A stretch of 64,000 nt of DNA from Sphingobacteriaceae bacterium (GCA_014380615.1 JACMJM010000011.1:1-64000), one strand, 5' to 3'. Counted from the stretch's first letter, positions 29,063 to 38,624 are shown. A program made the numbers and translations. The notes: a model not told the origin generated them from the sequence alone.

Positions 29063-29917
29063 ATGTATAACCCAAAATCAACAATTTACCAAACCGAGTG
29101 GCTCGATTTGGTATTCGAAAACCGAAATAAAAGTTATGGAGCTTATGAACTAAGACAAAATTATAACAAGCGCCTGGTGCGTTCGCTCATGATTGCCTGC
29201 AGTATTGTAGTAACGCTTTTTTCGTACCCTTTTATTCGAAAATATTTTCAGGAAGAAACAGCATTGCCCTCCATTATAACTGATAATGATAAAGTGGTAA
29301 TAGTTGACTTGCCCCCGCCATTGCCCCAAACAGAGCCGCCTGCTGCTAAACCCGCCCAGGCGCTTCCAGAAAAAATGGCTCCCGCAGTGCTAAAAACCAC
29401 CGCTTTTAATAAACCAGTGGTAGTGAACACACCTGTTATAACCGAACCTCCAACCTTAGCTCAGTTCCAAAATTCGGTGGTAAGTACGATAAGTAGCGAC
29501 GGGCAGGAAACGAATTCGAATGCTACAGTATCTCAGCCCGGTTCTCCCGGAGGTTCCGAAAACGGTACCGGAACCGTTGAGGGGAATGGGAATGAGCCTG
29601 TAACTCCCGCAATGCTGCAGCGTTATCCTGAGTTTCCCGGCGGGATGGAAGCGTTTTCATCTTTTTTGAGAAAGAATTTAAAATATCCGGATAGGGCAAT
29701 AGAAGCCGGGGTTGGTGGAAAGGTTTACGTGAGTTTTATCATAGAAAAGGACGGGCGGTTAACCGATATCAAAGTATTAAGGGGAATAGGTTATGGATGT
29801 GATGAAGAAGCCACCAGGGTGTTGAAAAAGTCGCCCGCATGGAAACCGGGAATTCAAAACGAAAGAAATGTAAGGGTACTTTATACTATCCCATTGGTTT
29901 TTAATATGGAAAATTAA
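29063..29917 (+). CDS. tonB: TonB energy transducer
   Basis: A 284-residue protein with the TonB layout. A short cytoplasmic tail contains the Bacteroidota signature FENRNKSYGAYELRQNYN (about 14-31). One membrane helix follows near 38-58, then a Pro-rich periplasmic linker (LPPPLPQTEPPAA) and a C-terminal TonB domain from about 190 (YPEFPGGMEAFSSFLRKNLK, then GKVYVSFIIEKDG). It transfers proton-motive force from ExbBD to outer membrane receptors such as the one at 20235. No exbBD gene is adjacent. Confidence 0.92.
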   Translation: MYNPKSTIYQTEWLDLVFENRNKSYGAYELRQNYNKRLVRSLMIACSIVVTLFSYPFIRKYFQEETALPSIITDNDKVVIVDLPPPLPQTEPPAAKPAQALPEKMAPAVLKTTAFNKPVVVNTPVITEPPTLAQFQNSVVSTISSDGQETNSNATVSQPGSPGGSENGTGTVEGNGNEPVTPAMLQRYPEFPGGMEAFSSFLRKNLKYPDRAIEAGVGGKVYVSFIIEKDGRLTDIKVLRGIGYGCDEEATRVLKKSPAWKPGIQNERNVRVLYTIPLVFNMEN

Positions 29918-29940
29918 TTGGTTCATTGGTTCTGTGAGTG

Positions 29941-29972
29941 AAAAGGCTTCATCCGTTAGGTGGAGCTTTTTA
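29941..29972 (+). terminator. Probable terminator of tonB
   Basis: AAAAGGCTTCATCC and GGTGGAGCTTTTT arms, imperfect with G-U pairs, 24 bp after the tonB stop. Confidence 0.55.
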
Positions 29973-30027
29973 CTTTAATTTTAAACAAACCGGTGATCAT
30001 ATTAACTAGTCGGCTAACCAGAATGAG

Positions 30028-30171
30028 ATGGCCTCGTCTCAATATTTAGCTTCTTATCATAAAATCCAACTCAAACGGAAAGATGTCAGGAAATTTCAGG
30101 GAACCGGAACTACCACTGCGGGAATCAGTTCTGTAGCCGGAACCTTTAAAAATATTCTGGTTATTCCTTAA
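30028..30171 (+). CDS. Small ORF of doubtful status
   Basis: A 47-codon ORF starting MASSQYLASYHK and ending KNILVIP, in an otherwise empty 338-bp gap between tonB and trmN6. I see no ribosome-binding site and do not recognise it. It may be a C-terminal gene remnant, since its end reads like a beta-strand terminus, or chance. Confidence 0.25.
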   Translation: MASSQYLASYHKIQLKRKDVRKFQGTGTTTAGISSVAGTFKNILVIP

Positions 30172-30255
30172 TAAACATCATTTCTTAACCTTATCAAATT
30201 AATAATACTTTAAGCTTGCCAGAAATGTTAAACTTTTGGCAAGTTTGTGTTATTG

Positions 30256-30969
30256 ATGAAAGACCTGTTTCATTTCAAGCAGTTTTCCGTTGACCAGTCA
30301 GGTTGCGGGATGAAAATCAACACGGATGGTGTTTTGTTGGGAGCTATGGCAGAATTTGCTCAGCCTACCTCCATCCTGGATATCGGAACAGGGACAGGCG
30401 TTATTGCTTTGATGTTGGCTCAACGTTTTGCAAATGCCGAAGTAGAAGCTGTGGAAATTGACGAACAAGCATCTGAAACTGCACGTTTAAACTTTTTAAA
30501 CTCTAAATACAGTTATCGGCTTACAGTTCATAACACCTCTTTTCAGATTTTTTCAGCTCTGTATGCTGAAAAGAAATACGATCTGATTGTAAGCAATCCA
30601 CCTTTCTTTCTAAATTCGTTGGTAAATCCTGATAAACAAAAACAGCAGGCACGACATACTAACCATACTTTTTTTGAAGAATTAGTCTTGTTTGCTGCGC
30701 AGCATCTCACAGCCGGTGGTTCGCTTTGTCTTGTTCTTCCTGTCGCTACCGCACAAACAGTTACCCAACTGGGGGCCTTACATAAACTTTATCCTGAAAG
30801 CCAGCTCTATATAAAATCCTTTCATGACGATGAACCCCACCGGTCAATTATTTCGCTGGGGTATAAAAAGGAAGGATTTACGAAACGTGGCTTCGTGATT
30901 TACCGGGCGCAGAAAGAATACTCGGACCAGTACCGGGAAGCTTTGAAAGATTTTCTAACGATATTTTAA
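30256..30969 (+). CDS. trmN6: tRNA1(Val) adenine-37 N6-methyltransferase (YfiC/TrmN6)
   Basis: A 237-residue class I SAM-dependent methyltransferase. The opening FHFKQFSVDQSGCGMKINTD is the family signature. SAM motif I is ILDIGTGTGVIALMLAQ near 44-60, the acidic ribose contact is in VEAVEIDEQA, and catalytic motif IV is SNPPFF near 116. It methylates N6 of A37 in tRNA-Val. The ATG at 30256 is preferred over an upstream GTG because it gives the usual short N-terminus. It is a single-gene unit convergent with purL. Confidence 0.9.
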   Translation: MKDLFHFKQFSVDQSGCGMKINTDGVLLGAMAEFAQPTSILDIGTGTGVIALMLAQRFANAEVEAVEIDEQASETARLNFLNSKYSYRLTVHNTSFQIFSALYAEKKYDLIVSNPPFFLNSLVNPDKQKQQARHTNHTFFEELVLFAAQHLTAGGSLCLVLPVATAQTVTQLGALHKLYPESQLYIKSFHDDEPHRSIISLGYKKEGFTKRGFVIYRAQKEYSDQYREALKDFLTIF

Positions 30970-31020
30970 CCCGAGTTCGATTTTAAAATCTTCCTCTAAA
31001 ATATATAGACGGTTTTACAA

Positions 31021-31114
31021 GGGTGGGCTATCAGTCTTTTGGGTTGCGTTAGGGATTGCAGTGGAAATCCTTTTTGCCCCTATCGGCAAAAAGATTGTAA
31101 CGAAAAGCCCGCCC
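31021..31114. repeat. Nested stem-loop intergenic element
   Basis: Outer arms GGGTGGGCT / AGCCCGCCC and a perfect inner 9-bp stem CTTTTTGCC / GGCAAAAAG, separated by a GGGATTGCAGTGG-containing segment. It looks like a repetitive extragenic element; no ORF. Confidence 0.5.
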
Positions 31115-31154
31115 GAACGCCCAAATCCAATTATCTTAATCAGGTTTTTTTGTT

Positions 31155-31187
31155 AAACCCGCCAGCTTTCAAATTACTGACGGGTTT
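31155..31187 (-). terminator. Terminator of purL, possibly bidirectional
   Basis: AAACCCGCCAG / CTGACGGGTTT arms with one mismatch and an 11-nt loop, 32 bp past the purL stop codon. A T-run is available upstream on the + side as A/T-rich flanks. Confidence 0.65.
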
Positions 31188-31218
31188 AAATTTTCGCGGC
31201 AATCGCTTATAATCTGAT

Positions 31219-34200
31219 TTATTTATTCTTCTCCTCTAACCATTTCCGGGCATTCGTAAATGCTTCCATCCATGGCGAAACTTCGTCTTTCCGCCCTTTG
31301 GGGTAATAAGCCCAGTTCCACTGGAAAATAGACCGTTCGATGTGCGGCATCATTACTAAATGCCTGCCGGTAGCATCACAGATCATTGCTGTATTATAAT
31401 TAGAGCCGTTAGGGTTTGCAGGGTAGTTCTCGTAGCCATATTTCGCAATAATTTCATATTGTTCTTCGCCGTAAGGCAAATGGAAGCGGCCTTCACCGTG
31501 CGACACCCAAACGCCTAAAGTACTTCCCGCCAGCGAAGAAAGCATTACCGATTTATTTTCGGCAATGGTTAATGATGTGAAGATACTTTCATGCTTCCCG
31601 CTTTTGTTATGAAGCATTTTAGGCTTTTCTTCATGATCTTTATTGATTAGTCCGAGTTCTACGAACAACTGACAGCCGTTGCAGATTCCAACCGATAAGG
31701 TATCCTCGCGGGCAAAGAATTTTTCGAGAGCGGTTCTGGCTTTTTCGTTATAAATGAATGCTCCCGCCCATCCCTTTGCCGATCCTAAAACATCCGAGTT
31801 TGAGAATCCGCCAACGGCGCCTATAAACTGGATATCTTCCAGCGTTTCACGTCCATAGATCAGATCGGTCATGTGCACGTCTTTTACATCGAATCCGGCC
31901 AAAAACATCGCATTAGCAAGTTCACGTTCCGAGTTGCTTCCTTTCTCCCGGATTATCGCAGCTTTTGGTCGTGGCTTTTTTCCGTCAATCACCGGTTTGC
32001 TGCCGTTAAAATGTGCCGGGAACGAATATTTTAAAGCCTGATCTTTGTAATTTTTGTACCTTTCTTTCGCCAGGCCGGAACCTGTTTGCTTTTCGTCTAA
32101 CAGGTACGAGGTTTTGAACCAGGTATCGCGCAGCTGATCGATATCAAAACTGAAGCTCTCGCTATTGTTTTTTACATCCAAGGTAGCAGTGGTGCTTACT
32201 TTACCGATTTTATGATAGCTTACGCCAGTCGCCTTAAGGATTTCTTCAGCGGTGATATCAGCCTGGAAAACTATGCCGATATTCTCAGAAAAAAGAACTT
32301 TGATACTGTCAGTTTCGTTTAGCGATGAAAGATCTATTGTGGCACCCAGATTCCGGTCGGCAAAGCAAAGCTCCAAAAGGGTAGTAATTAAGCCGCCGCT
32401 GCCGATATCATGTCCGGCTTGTATTTTTTCTTCGCGAATTAATTGCTGAATAGTGTTGAACGCAAGTTTTAGTTGAGCCGCATTCTTAACATCTGGTGTT
32501 TCTGAACCGATTTTATTTAATATCTGTGCGAATGATGATCCCCCAAGGTGATAAGCGTCGCCAGACAGGTTGATATAATAAATCGCTCCGCCGTCTTTTT
32601 GCATAACAGGCTCAACCACCTTACGGATGTCATCGCAATTACCAGCCGCAGAAATGATTACGGTGCCGGGTGCAATCACCTCGCCATCTTTATATTTTTG
32701 CTTCATAGACAAGGAGTCTTTCCCTGTCGGGATGTTAATCCCAAGTTCGATAGCGAAATCAGAACATGCCTTAACAGCGGCATACAGACGAGCATCCTCG
32801 CCTTTGTTTTTGCAGGCCCACATCCAGTTAGCAGAAAGGGAGACGCTTTTTAACCCATCTTTAAGCGGTGCCCAAACGATATTGGAAAGCGATTCGGCAA
32901 TTGCGTTACGGCTGCCCGCAGCCGGGTTAATTAATGCCGAAACAGGAGCGTGACCTATTGAGGTAGCGATTCCTTCTTTCCCCTGGAAATCAAGGGCCAT
33001 TACGCCGCAATTATTCAAAGGCAGTTGGAGCGGTCCGGCACATTGCTGTTTAGCCACACGACCACCTACACACCTGTCTACCTTGTTCGTTAGCCAGTCT
33101 TTTGCCGCTACTGCTTCCAGTTGTAAAACCTGATCAAGGTATTGGTAAATTTGTTTCGAATCGTAACTTACCGGCCGATATTCCCGGTGTAATGTTTGGT
33201 CTTCCATTATAATTTTAGGAGAGCTTCCAAACATATCACCAAGCTCCAGATCCATAGGTTTTAAGCCGGTACTTGAAGATTCGAAGGTAAAACGATGGTC
33301 GCCGGTAACCTTGCCAACCGTATACATTGGAGAACGCTCGCGATCGGCTATTTTTTGAAGTGTTGCAAGGTCCTCATCGCCAATGATCAAACCGATACGT
33401 TCCTGTGATTCGTTTCCTATAATTTCCTTAGCCGACAACGTGGGATCACCAACGGGAAGTTTATCCAGGTCTATCTTTCCACCGGTTTCTTCAACCAGTT
33501 CTGATAAGCAATTGAGATGGCCGCCGGCCCCATGGTCATGTATAGAAATAATGGGGTTTTTGTTGCTCTCAACCATGCCGCGGATGGCATTAGCAGCTCT
33601 TTTTTGCATTTCGGGGTTTGATCGCTGTACGGCGTTCAACTCAATTCCAGATGCAAAGGCGCCGGTATCAGCGGAAGAAACCGCTGCACCACCCATACCA
33701 ATCCGGTAGTTTTCTCCTCCCAATACCACTATATTATCACCGGCCTTAGGTTGCAGTTTTTTTGCCTGATCGGCTTTGCCATAACCCACACCGCCGGCAA
33801 GCATAATTACCTTGTCGTAGCCTAATTTTTGAGTCATACCAGGCTTGTCGGAATGCTCTTCATGCTCAAACGTTAAAACAGAACCCGTAATTAGGGGCTG
33901 TCCGAATTTATTTCCGAAGTCTGTCGCACCATTAGAAGCCTTGATGAGAATGTCCATTGGTGTTTGATATAACCATTCACGTTCTGCAATGCCTTTTTCC
34001 CATGGTCGGTTCTCTTCCAGCCGTGATAAGGCGGTCATGTAAACAGCAGTCCCCGCTAAAGGAAGCGAACCAAGCCCGCCAGCCAGTCGGTCGCGGATTT
34101 CGCCGCCAGATCCTGTTGCTGCGCCGTTAAACGGTTCTACAGTTGTGGGGAAATTATGCGTTTCGGCTTTAATCGAAATAACTGACTCGAAATCGCTGAT

Positions 34201-34902
34201 GGTGTAATAATCAGGTTCATCAGCCCGTTGTGGAGCAAATTGCTGCACCCGGGGACCTTTTATAAAAGCCACATTGTCTTTGTATGCCGAGACAATATCA
34301 TTTGGATTTGTTTCAGAAGTTTTACGGATCAGTTTGAACAGCGACATATCCTGTTCTATACCATCGATTACAAATTTTCCGTTAAATATTTTGTGACGGC
34401 AGTGTTCAGAATTCACCTGCGAAAATCCGAACACTTCCGAATCTGTTAAAGATCTTCCGAGTTTTTTTGCAAGGCTGTCTAAATAATCTACCTCGTCGTC
34501 GCTTAGTGAAAGTCCTTCTTGTTTATTGTAAGCAGCAATATCGGTGATCTCCAGGATCGGTTCGGGTTTGATGTCTATGGTGTAAAGATTCTGGTTTAGC
34601 TGTTCATATTTCTGAGAGATCATCGGATCAAAATCCGCAAAGTCTTTTGATACTTTTTTAAATTCCTCAATTCTGATGATACCCCTAATGTCCATATTCT
34701 GTGTGATTTCTACGGCATTAGTACTCCATGGGGTGATCATTGCTTTGCGGGGGCCAATAAAATAACCATCCAGTGTTTTAGCCTGTTGTACTTTTGCCCC
34801 GCCAAATAACCATTCCAATTTTGAAATATCAGTGGCAGTCGGGGTTTGTTCAGAATGTAAAGCAAAAACGATGTTGGATGAGCTTAAAAAGAAATGAATC
34901 AT
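31219..34902 (-). CDS. purL: Phosphoribosylformylglycinamidine synthase, large fused form
   Basis: A 1227-residue FGAM synthase of the single-chain type found in proteobacteria, Bacteroidota and eukaryotes. It makes formylglycinamidine ribonucleotide from FGAR, glutamine and ATP. It has an N-terminal PurS-like domain (about 1-150), two PurM-like halves (SQVNSEHCRHKIFNG, FPTTVEPFNGAATGSGGEIR, HDIGSGGLITTLLE), and a C-terminal class I glutaminase. The glutaminase has nucleophile Cys in SVGICNGCQ and the His/Glu region WVSHGEGRFH. Its length is slightly below the E. coli enzyme (1295). Confidence 0.97.
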   Translation of the reverse strand: MIHFFLSSSNIVFALHSEQTPTATDISKLEWLFGGAKVQQAKTLDGYFIGPRKAMITPWSTNAVEITQNMDIRGIIRIEEFKKVSKDFADFDPMISQKYEQLNQNLYTIDIKPEPILEITDIAAYNKQEGLSLSDDEVDYLDSLAKKLGRSLTDSEVFGFSQVNSEHCRHKIFNGKFVIDGIEQDMSLFKLIRKTSETNPNDIVSAYKDNVAFIKGPRVQQFAPQRADEPDYYTISDFESVISIKAETHNFPTTVEPFNGAATGSGGEIRDRLAGGLGSLPLAGTAVYMTALSRLEENRPWEKGIAEREWLYQTPMDILIKASNGATDFGNKFGQPLITGSVLTFEHEEHSDKPGMTQKLGYDKVIMLAGGVGYGKADQAKKLQPKAGDNIVVLGGENYRIGMGGAAVSSADTGAFASGIELNAVQRSNPEMQKRAANAIRGMVESNKNPIISIHDHGAGGHLNCLSELVEETGGKIDLDKLPVGDPTLSAKEIIGNESQERIGLIIGDEDLATLQKIADRERSPMYTVGKVTGDHRFTFESSSTGLKPMDLELGDMFGSSPKIIMEDQTLHREYRPVSYDSKQIYQYLDQVLQLEAVAAKDWLTNKVDRCVGGRVAKQQCAGPLQLPLNNCGVMALDFQGKEGIATSIGHAPVSALINPAAGSRNAIAESLSNIVWAPLKDGLKSVSLSANWMWACKNKGEDARLYAAVKACSDFAIELGINIPTGKDSLSMKQKYKDGEVIAPGTVIISAAGNCDDIRKVVEPVMQKDGGAIYYINLSGDAYHLGGSSFAQILNKIGSETPDVKNAAQLKLAFNTIQQLIREEKIQAGHDIGSGGLITTLLELCFADRNLGATIDLSSLNETDSIKVLFSENIGIVFQADITAEEILKATGVSYHKIGKVSTTATLDVKNNSESFSFDIDQLRDTWFKTSYLLDEKQTGSGLAKERYKNYKDQALKYSFPAHFNGSKPVIDGKKPRPKAAIIREKGSNSERELANAMFLAGFDVKDVHMTDLIYGRETLEDIQFIGAVGGFSNSDVLGSAKGWAGAFIYNEKARTALEKFFAREDTLSVGICNGCQLFVELGLINKDHEEKPKMLHNKSGKHESIFTSLTIAENKSVMLSSLAGSTLGVWVSHGEGRFHLPYGEEQYEIIAKYGYENYPANPNGSNYNTAMICDATGRHLVMMPHIERSIFQWNWAYYPKGRKDEVSPWMEAFTNARKWLEEKNK

Positions 34903-34920
34903 GCGGAATTTTTAAAGGCG

Positions 34921-34928
34921 CAAATTTA
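34921..34928 (-). promoter_or_regulatory. Predicted -7 box for purL
   Basis: TAAATTTG on the minus strand, a full TAnnTTTG match, 19 bp upstream of the start codon. A TTG lies 22 bp further upstream, slightly wider than ideal. I see no purine riboswitch in the leader. Confidence 0.45.
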
Positions 34929-35025
34929 CCTTTTAAATTTCAATTTCAGGCAATTGCTCGAAAGTCTTGAAAACAAAAATCCATCATTCATGACGTAGAC
35001 TCCCGGCAAATTTCGATATTGGCAC

Positions 35026-35520
35026 ATGCGCAAAATCGGCTTACTCTCCGACACACATAGCTACCTGGATGATAAAGTTTTTAAGCATTTCGAAAACTGT
35101 GATGAAATATGGCATGCCGGAGATTTCGGAGCCCTTGAACTGGCCGACGCTCTTGCAGCTTTCAAACCTCTTCGTGGAGTTTATGGCAATATCGACGGAC
35201 AAGATCTTCGGCAAGTCTACCCCGAGCATAATCGGTTTATGTGCGAGAACGTGGATGTTTGGATGACCCATATCGGTGGCTATCCGAATAGATATGCACC
35301 TAAAATCAAAACCGAAATATATTCTAACCCGCCTAAAATCTTTATTTCAGGGCACTCTCATATCCTTAAAGTGATATTTGATAAAAAAATCGAAACTTTA
35401 CACTTAAATCCAGGGGCTGCGGGTAAACAAGGATGGCATAAAGTGCGTTCTATTATGAAATTCTGCATTTCTGAGGAAAAAATTCATACCTTGGAGGTAA
35501 TAGAATTGGGCAACAGATAA
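35026..35520 (+). CDS. YfcE/MJ0936-type metallophosphoesterase
   Basis: A 164-residue single-domain calcineurin-like phosphoesterase. The metal-binding motifs are in order: [10 protein letters not shown] (8-15), [20 protein letters not shown] and ISGHSH, ending with HLNPGA. Members hydrolyse phosphodiesters such as bis-p-nitrophenyl phosphate; the natural substrate is usually unknown. It is 22 bp upstream of fbp on the same strand, so the two are likely co-transcribed. Confidence 0.9.
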   Translation: MRKIGLLSDTHSYLDDKVFKHFENCDEIWHAGDFGALELADALAAFKPLRGVYGNIDGQDLRQVYPEHNRFMCENVDVWMTHIGGYPNRYAPKIKTEIYSNPPKIFISGHSHILKVIFDKKIETLHLNPGAAGKQGWHKVRSIMKFCISEEKIHTLEVIELGNR

Positions 35521-35542
35521 CGTAAAAAATACACTAAGTAGT

Positions 35543-36604
35543 ATGTCGGTAGTAAAAACATTAGGTCAGTTTATCATTGAAAAACAAAAAGATTTTCCCT
35601 ATGCCAAAGGAGAGTTATCGCGCTTATTGCGTGATATAGGGATAGCCGCTAAAATTGTAAACCGGGAGGTTAACAAAGCAGGATTGGTTAACATTCTGGG
35701 TGACGAGGGAACGACCAATAGCCACGGCGAGTCGCAAAAGAAACTCGATATTTTTGCTAACCATCAGTTTATTTCGGCACTTACCTGTGGCGGCGAGTGC
35801 TGCCTCATTGTATCAGAAGAAAACGATGATCCGATTTTTATCGAATCCGATGTTTCGCATAACGCTAAGTATATCGTGTGTATCGATCCTCTGGACGGCT
35901 CATCGAATATTGACGTAAATGTTTCGGTGGGTACCATTTTTTCTATTTATCGTAGAAAAAGCACGGAGGGCCAGCCTACACTTCAGGATGCTTTGCAACG
36001 CGGTACAGATCAGGTGGCAGCGGGTTATATTGTATACGGTTCTTCAACCATGCTTGTGTATACTACAGGTAAAGGTGTTAACGGCTTTACACTCGACCCA
36101 TCCATCGGTGAATTTTGTTTATCGCACCCGGATATGAAAATTCCTCAGGATGGTTATATCTATTCTATCAATGAGGGAAATTATGTCAACTTTCCCGATG
36201 GTGTAAAAAAGTACATAAAATATTGTCAGGAAGAAGATGCTGCTACCAGGCGGCCTTATTCATCCAGATATATAGGTTCTATGATTGCCGATATGCACCG
36301 TAATATGATAAAAGGAGGAATTTTTCTTTATCCCCCTACCTCGAGTTCACCAAAAGGAAAACTGAGATTGGTTTATGAGTGTAACCCGATGGCTTTTATT
36401 ATTGAGCAGGCAGGGGGCAGGGCAACAGATGGGTTTCAGCGGATTCTTGAAATGGAAGTTGAATCGTTACATCAGCGCTGTTCTATTTTTGTAGGGTCGG
36501 AAAATATGGTTAAAAGAGCTGAAGATATGATGATGAAATATTCGCCCGAAATGAGTCAAAAAAAAACAGACCCTCTTAAAACTGTAATCGCCCGGGCTAG
36601 CTAA
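35543..36604 (+). CDS. fbp: Fructose-1,6-bisphosphatase, class I
   Basis: A 353-residue class I FBPase, the gluconeogenic enzyme that converts fructose-1,6-bisphosphate to fructose-6-phosphate. The metal-binding motif [19 protein letters not shown] is near 113-131, an upstream Glu pair is in VSEENDDP near 94, and substrate-binding residues are in [12 protein letters not shown] and [12 protein letters not shown]. It ends convergently with rnhA, with stop codons overlapping by about 4 bp. Confidence 0.96.
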   Translation: MSVVKTLGQFIIEKQKDFPYAKGELSRLLRDIGIAAKIVNREVNKAGLVNILGDEGTTNSHGESQKKLDIFANHQFISALTCGGECCLIVSEENDDPIFIESDVSHNAKYIVCIDPLDGSSNIDVNVSVGTIFSIYRRKSTEGQPTLQDALQRGTDQVAAGYIVYGSSTMLVYTTGKGVNGFTLDPSIGEFCLSHPDMKIPQDGYIYSINEGNYVNFPDGVKKYIKYCQEEDAATRRPYSSRYIGSMIADMHRNMIKGGIFLYPPTSSSPKGKLRLVYECNPMAFIIEQAGGRATDGFQRILEMEVESLHQRCSIFVGSENMVKRAEDMMMKYSPEMSQKKTDPLKTVIARAS

Positions 36605-37077
36605 AGCAGGCCTTCGGGCTTATTAGACTCGGCTTCAAAAACCGAATCGATAGCTAATTTATCTCTTTGTTGATATGCTGCGACTGCTAAACGGTCGCAG
36701 CGTTCGTTTTCCGGGTGACCAGCATGGCCTTTAATCCATTTAAAACGAACTTTATGGAGCCTATAGACGGTTAAAAATCGCATCCAAAGATCTTTATTCT
36801 TTTTTCCCGCAAAATTTTTGGTTACCCAGCCAAATACCCATTTTTTCTCTACAGCGTCGGCCACATACTTCGAATCGGTATATACCACCACTTCACGCCC
36901 CGTATTTTTTAAGGCCTCCAGCCCTATAATAACAGCCAGCAGTTCCATGCGGTTGTTGGTGGTTTTTCTAAAACCTCCCGATAATTCTTTGTAGTGTTCT
37001 CCCGAACGTAGGATGGTTCCGTATCCGCCTGGTCCCGGGTTCCCGCTGGATGCGCCGTCTGTAAATAATTCTATCAT
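36601..37077 (-). CDS. rnhA: Ribonuclease HI
   Basis: A 158-residue RNase HI that cleaves RNA in RNA-DNA hybrids. Catalytic acids are visible: Asp in [14 protein letters not shown] (about 6-19), Glu in [10 protein letters not shown], Asp in [12 protein letters not shown] and Asp in ENERCDRLA near 133. A His loop is GHAGHPEN. The ATG at 37077 is preferred; the longer reading uses TTG. The C-terminal tail after 140 is variable and may be a lineage-specific extension. Confidence 0.95.
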   Translation of the reverse strand: MIELFTDGASSGNPGPGGYGTILRSGEHYKELSGGFRKTTNNRMELLAVIIGLEALKNTGREVVVYTDSKYVADAVEKKWVFGWVTKNFAGKKNKDLWMRFLTVYRLHKVRFKWIKGHAGHPENERCDRLAVAAYQQRDKLAIDSVFEAESNKPEGLL

Positions 37078-37242
37078 CGCTGTCAAGTATAAGATTTTTT
37101 GTTTTTAAATCCATCTTAAACAAAACTCTGTTGACAGGAGCTTAACTATCAGTTACTTGTAGTAGTGCGTTTCTGCCATTGTATTTTTATATTTTTTAGT
37201 GTTGATTTTAGTAGAAAGATTATTATTTTTGTCGCTCGATAC

Positions 37243-37317
37243 GGTGGTTGTAGCTCAGTTGGTTAGAGCATTGGTTTGTGGTGCCGAGGGTCGTGGGTTC
37301 GAGCCCCATCATCCACC
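37243..37317 (+). tRNA. tRNA-His (anticodon GTG)
   Basis: A full cloverleaf can be folded: acceptor GTGGTTG/CATCCAC, D arm GCTC/GAGC, anticodon loop TTGTGGT with GTG, and T arm GTGGG-TTCGAGC-CCCAT. The extra 5' G at 37243 opposite discriminator C73 is the His identity element. CCA is not encoded. The acceptor stem has a T-T mismatch at position 5:68. The 3' end is the integration site of the adjacent element. Confidence 0.95.
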
Positions 37318-37319
37318 CG
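37304..37319. repeat. attL core of the integrated element
   Basis: CCCCATCATCCACCCG, the last bases of tRNA-His plus 2 bp. It is repeated exactly in direct orientation at 54759-54774. Confidence 0.85.
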
Positions 37320-37355
37320 AAACCGTCCTTACATATAGGTGAGGGCGGTTTTTAT
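37320..37355 (+). terminator. Element-supplied terminator for tRNA-His
   Basis: AAACCGTCCT and GAGGGCGGTTT arms followed by a T-run directly after attL. The original chromosomal terminator appears to have been displaced to 54781-54813. Confidence 0.7.
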
Positions 37356-37418
37356 GTTTTTGCGTCACTTTTCGCGTCAGTATCAGACAGATATAAGCTA
37401 GTTTCAACCGAATCCGGT

Positions 37419-38585
37419 ATGCCCGAATTTCCTTTCAAAGAGGCCCGATTAGTTAATTCAGATAAGCCATTAACGGCACGCTGGTATATTGTTTTTTGGG
37501 TTTGGGATGCGCTACAAAATAAATTAATCAGGAAACGAGATTACCAGGTTAATAGCTACAAGACAAAAGCCGAACGGCTTGCCTGGGCTAAAACAGCCTG
37601 CCGCGAATTGAACAAAGCTCTTTTAGATGGTAAGCACATAAACACTAAAAAGCATAAGGAAGAAAAAAACGAGGCCCTTGTAATAAGCTTTCGTAAGGAT
37701 TACACCGTTTTTCAAGCTTTTGAAGCGATTAAGCCTATTATAAAAGCTACTAAGCGAATTGATACTTATAACAGTTATTCATCTGTAGCAAATCTTTTTG
37801 TAAAGTTTTGCATTAGTCAAAAGTGGGATACCTGGCATATTTCAGCTCTGCAAACCGAAGATATTATCAGCTTTCTTGATTATAGCCAAACTAACGGAAT
37901 CGGGAATACTACCCGAAATAAGTATTTAGGCTTTATTAAGGCGATGTTATCCGCTATGAAGGATAGGAGAATGATTTCGGAAAATCCGGCATTGGGGATA
38001 AAGGAAGAACCGGAAGACATAGGTAAGAATATCGCTTACAACGATGATCAAATTAAAGCTTTAAAAGAGGCGATTTTAGTAAATAATCCGCGCTTGTGGT
38101 TATTTATTCAATTTATGTATTACGGCTTTATTCGCCCGGCTGAGATTGGAAAAATGCAAGTTTACATGATCGAGGTAAAAAACGGCCAAATCGTTCTACC
38201 GGCACATATTTGTAAAAACCGGAAAACTCGTTACGTAAGGATTGCAGACAATTTTCAAAAAGCGATTGACGAACTTAATTTGCATTTGTACCGGCCCTCG
38301 GATTATGTTTTCGGTAAAAATTTAGTTTCCGGACAAATAAAAATTCAAAAGAATTATGCCAGTGCTTTACATTCTAAATTCGTCACCTCTCTAAAATTAG
38401 GGCCGGATTATACTTTTTACTCATGGAAACATACCGGCGTTGTGAAGCATTACCGGGCCGGTATCGATATTAAAAGCATTCAGCAACAGGTAGGCCATTC
38501 AAGCTTAGAAGAAACAAACAAGTATTTGAAATCTTTGGGTTTACTTGCGGATAAATCAGCGTTTGATAAAAGCCCTGGCATATAA
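37419..38585 (+). CDS. int: Tyrosine recombinase (integrase)
   Basis: A 388-residue phage-type integrase. The start is placed at MPEFPFKEAR, because the longer open frame runs back into tRNA-His. The N-terminal arm-binding part (about 1-95) is followed by a SAM-like core-binding domain (about 100-190) and the catalytic domain. Arg I is in FIRPAEIGKMQ near 238, followed by a Lys in CKNRKTRYVRI, His in QVGHSS and the nucleophile Tyr in TNKYLKSLG near 369. The usual HxxR box reads YSWKHTG, so Arg II is replaced by Lys, a variant I recall in other Bacteroidota integrases. It catalyses integration at tRNA-His. No excisionase is recognised. Confidence 0.93.
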   Translation: MPEFPFKEARLVNSDKPLTARWYIVFWVWDALQNKLIRKRDYQVNSYKTKAERLAWAKTACRELNKALLDGKHINTKKHKEEKNEALVISFRKDYTVFQAFEAIKPIIKATKRIDTYNSYSSVANLFVKFCISQKWDTWHISALQTEDIISFLDYSQTNGIGNTTRNKYLGFIKAMLSAMKDRRMISENPALGIKEEPEDIGKNIAYNDDQIKALKEAILVNNPRLWLFIQFMYYGFIRPAEIGKMQVYMIEVKNGQIVLPAHICKNRKTRYVRIADNFQKAIDELNLHLYRPSDYVFGKNLVSGQIKIQKNYASALHSKFVTSLKLGPDYTFYSWKHTGVVKHYRAGIDIKSIQQQVGHSSLEETNKYLKSLGLLADKSAFDKSPGI

Positions 38586-38624
38586 TCCGGCAACATCGCC
38601 GCTTTTGGCGTTGCTTCAGCTTTA

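Noticed and set aside
34903-35025. Purine riboswitch in the purL leader
   Set aside because: A -7 box lies about 19 bp from the start, leaving no room for an aptamer in the leader.
37278-37418. N-terminal extension of the integrase frame into tRNA-His
   Set aside because: The frame runs through the tRNA and its terminator; the ATG at 37419 begins family-like sequence.
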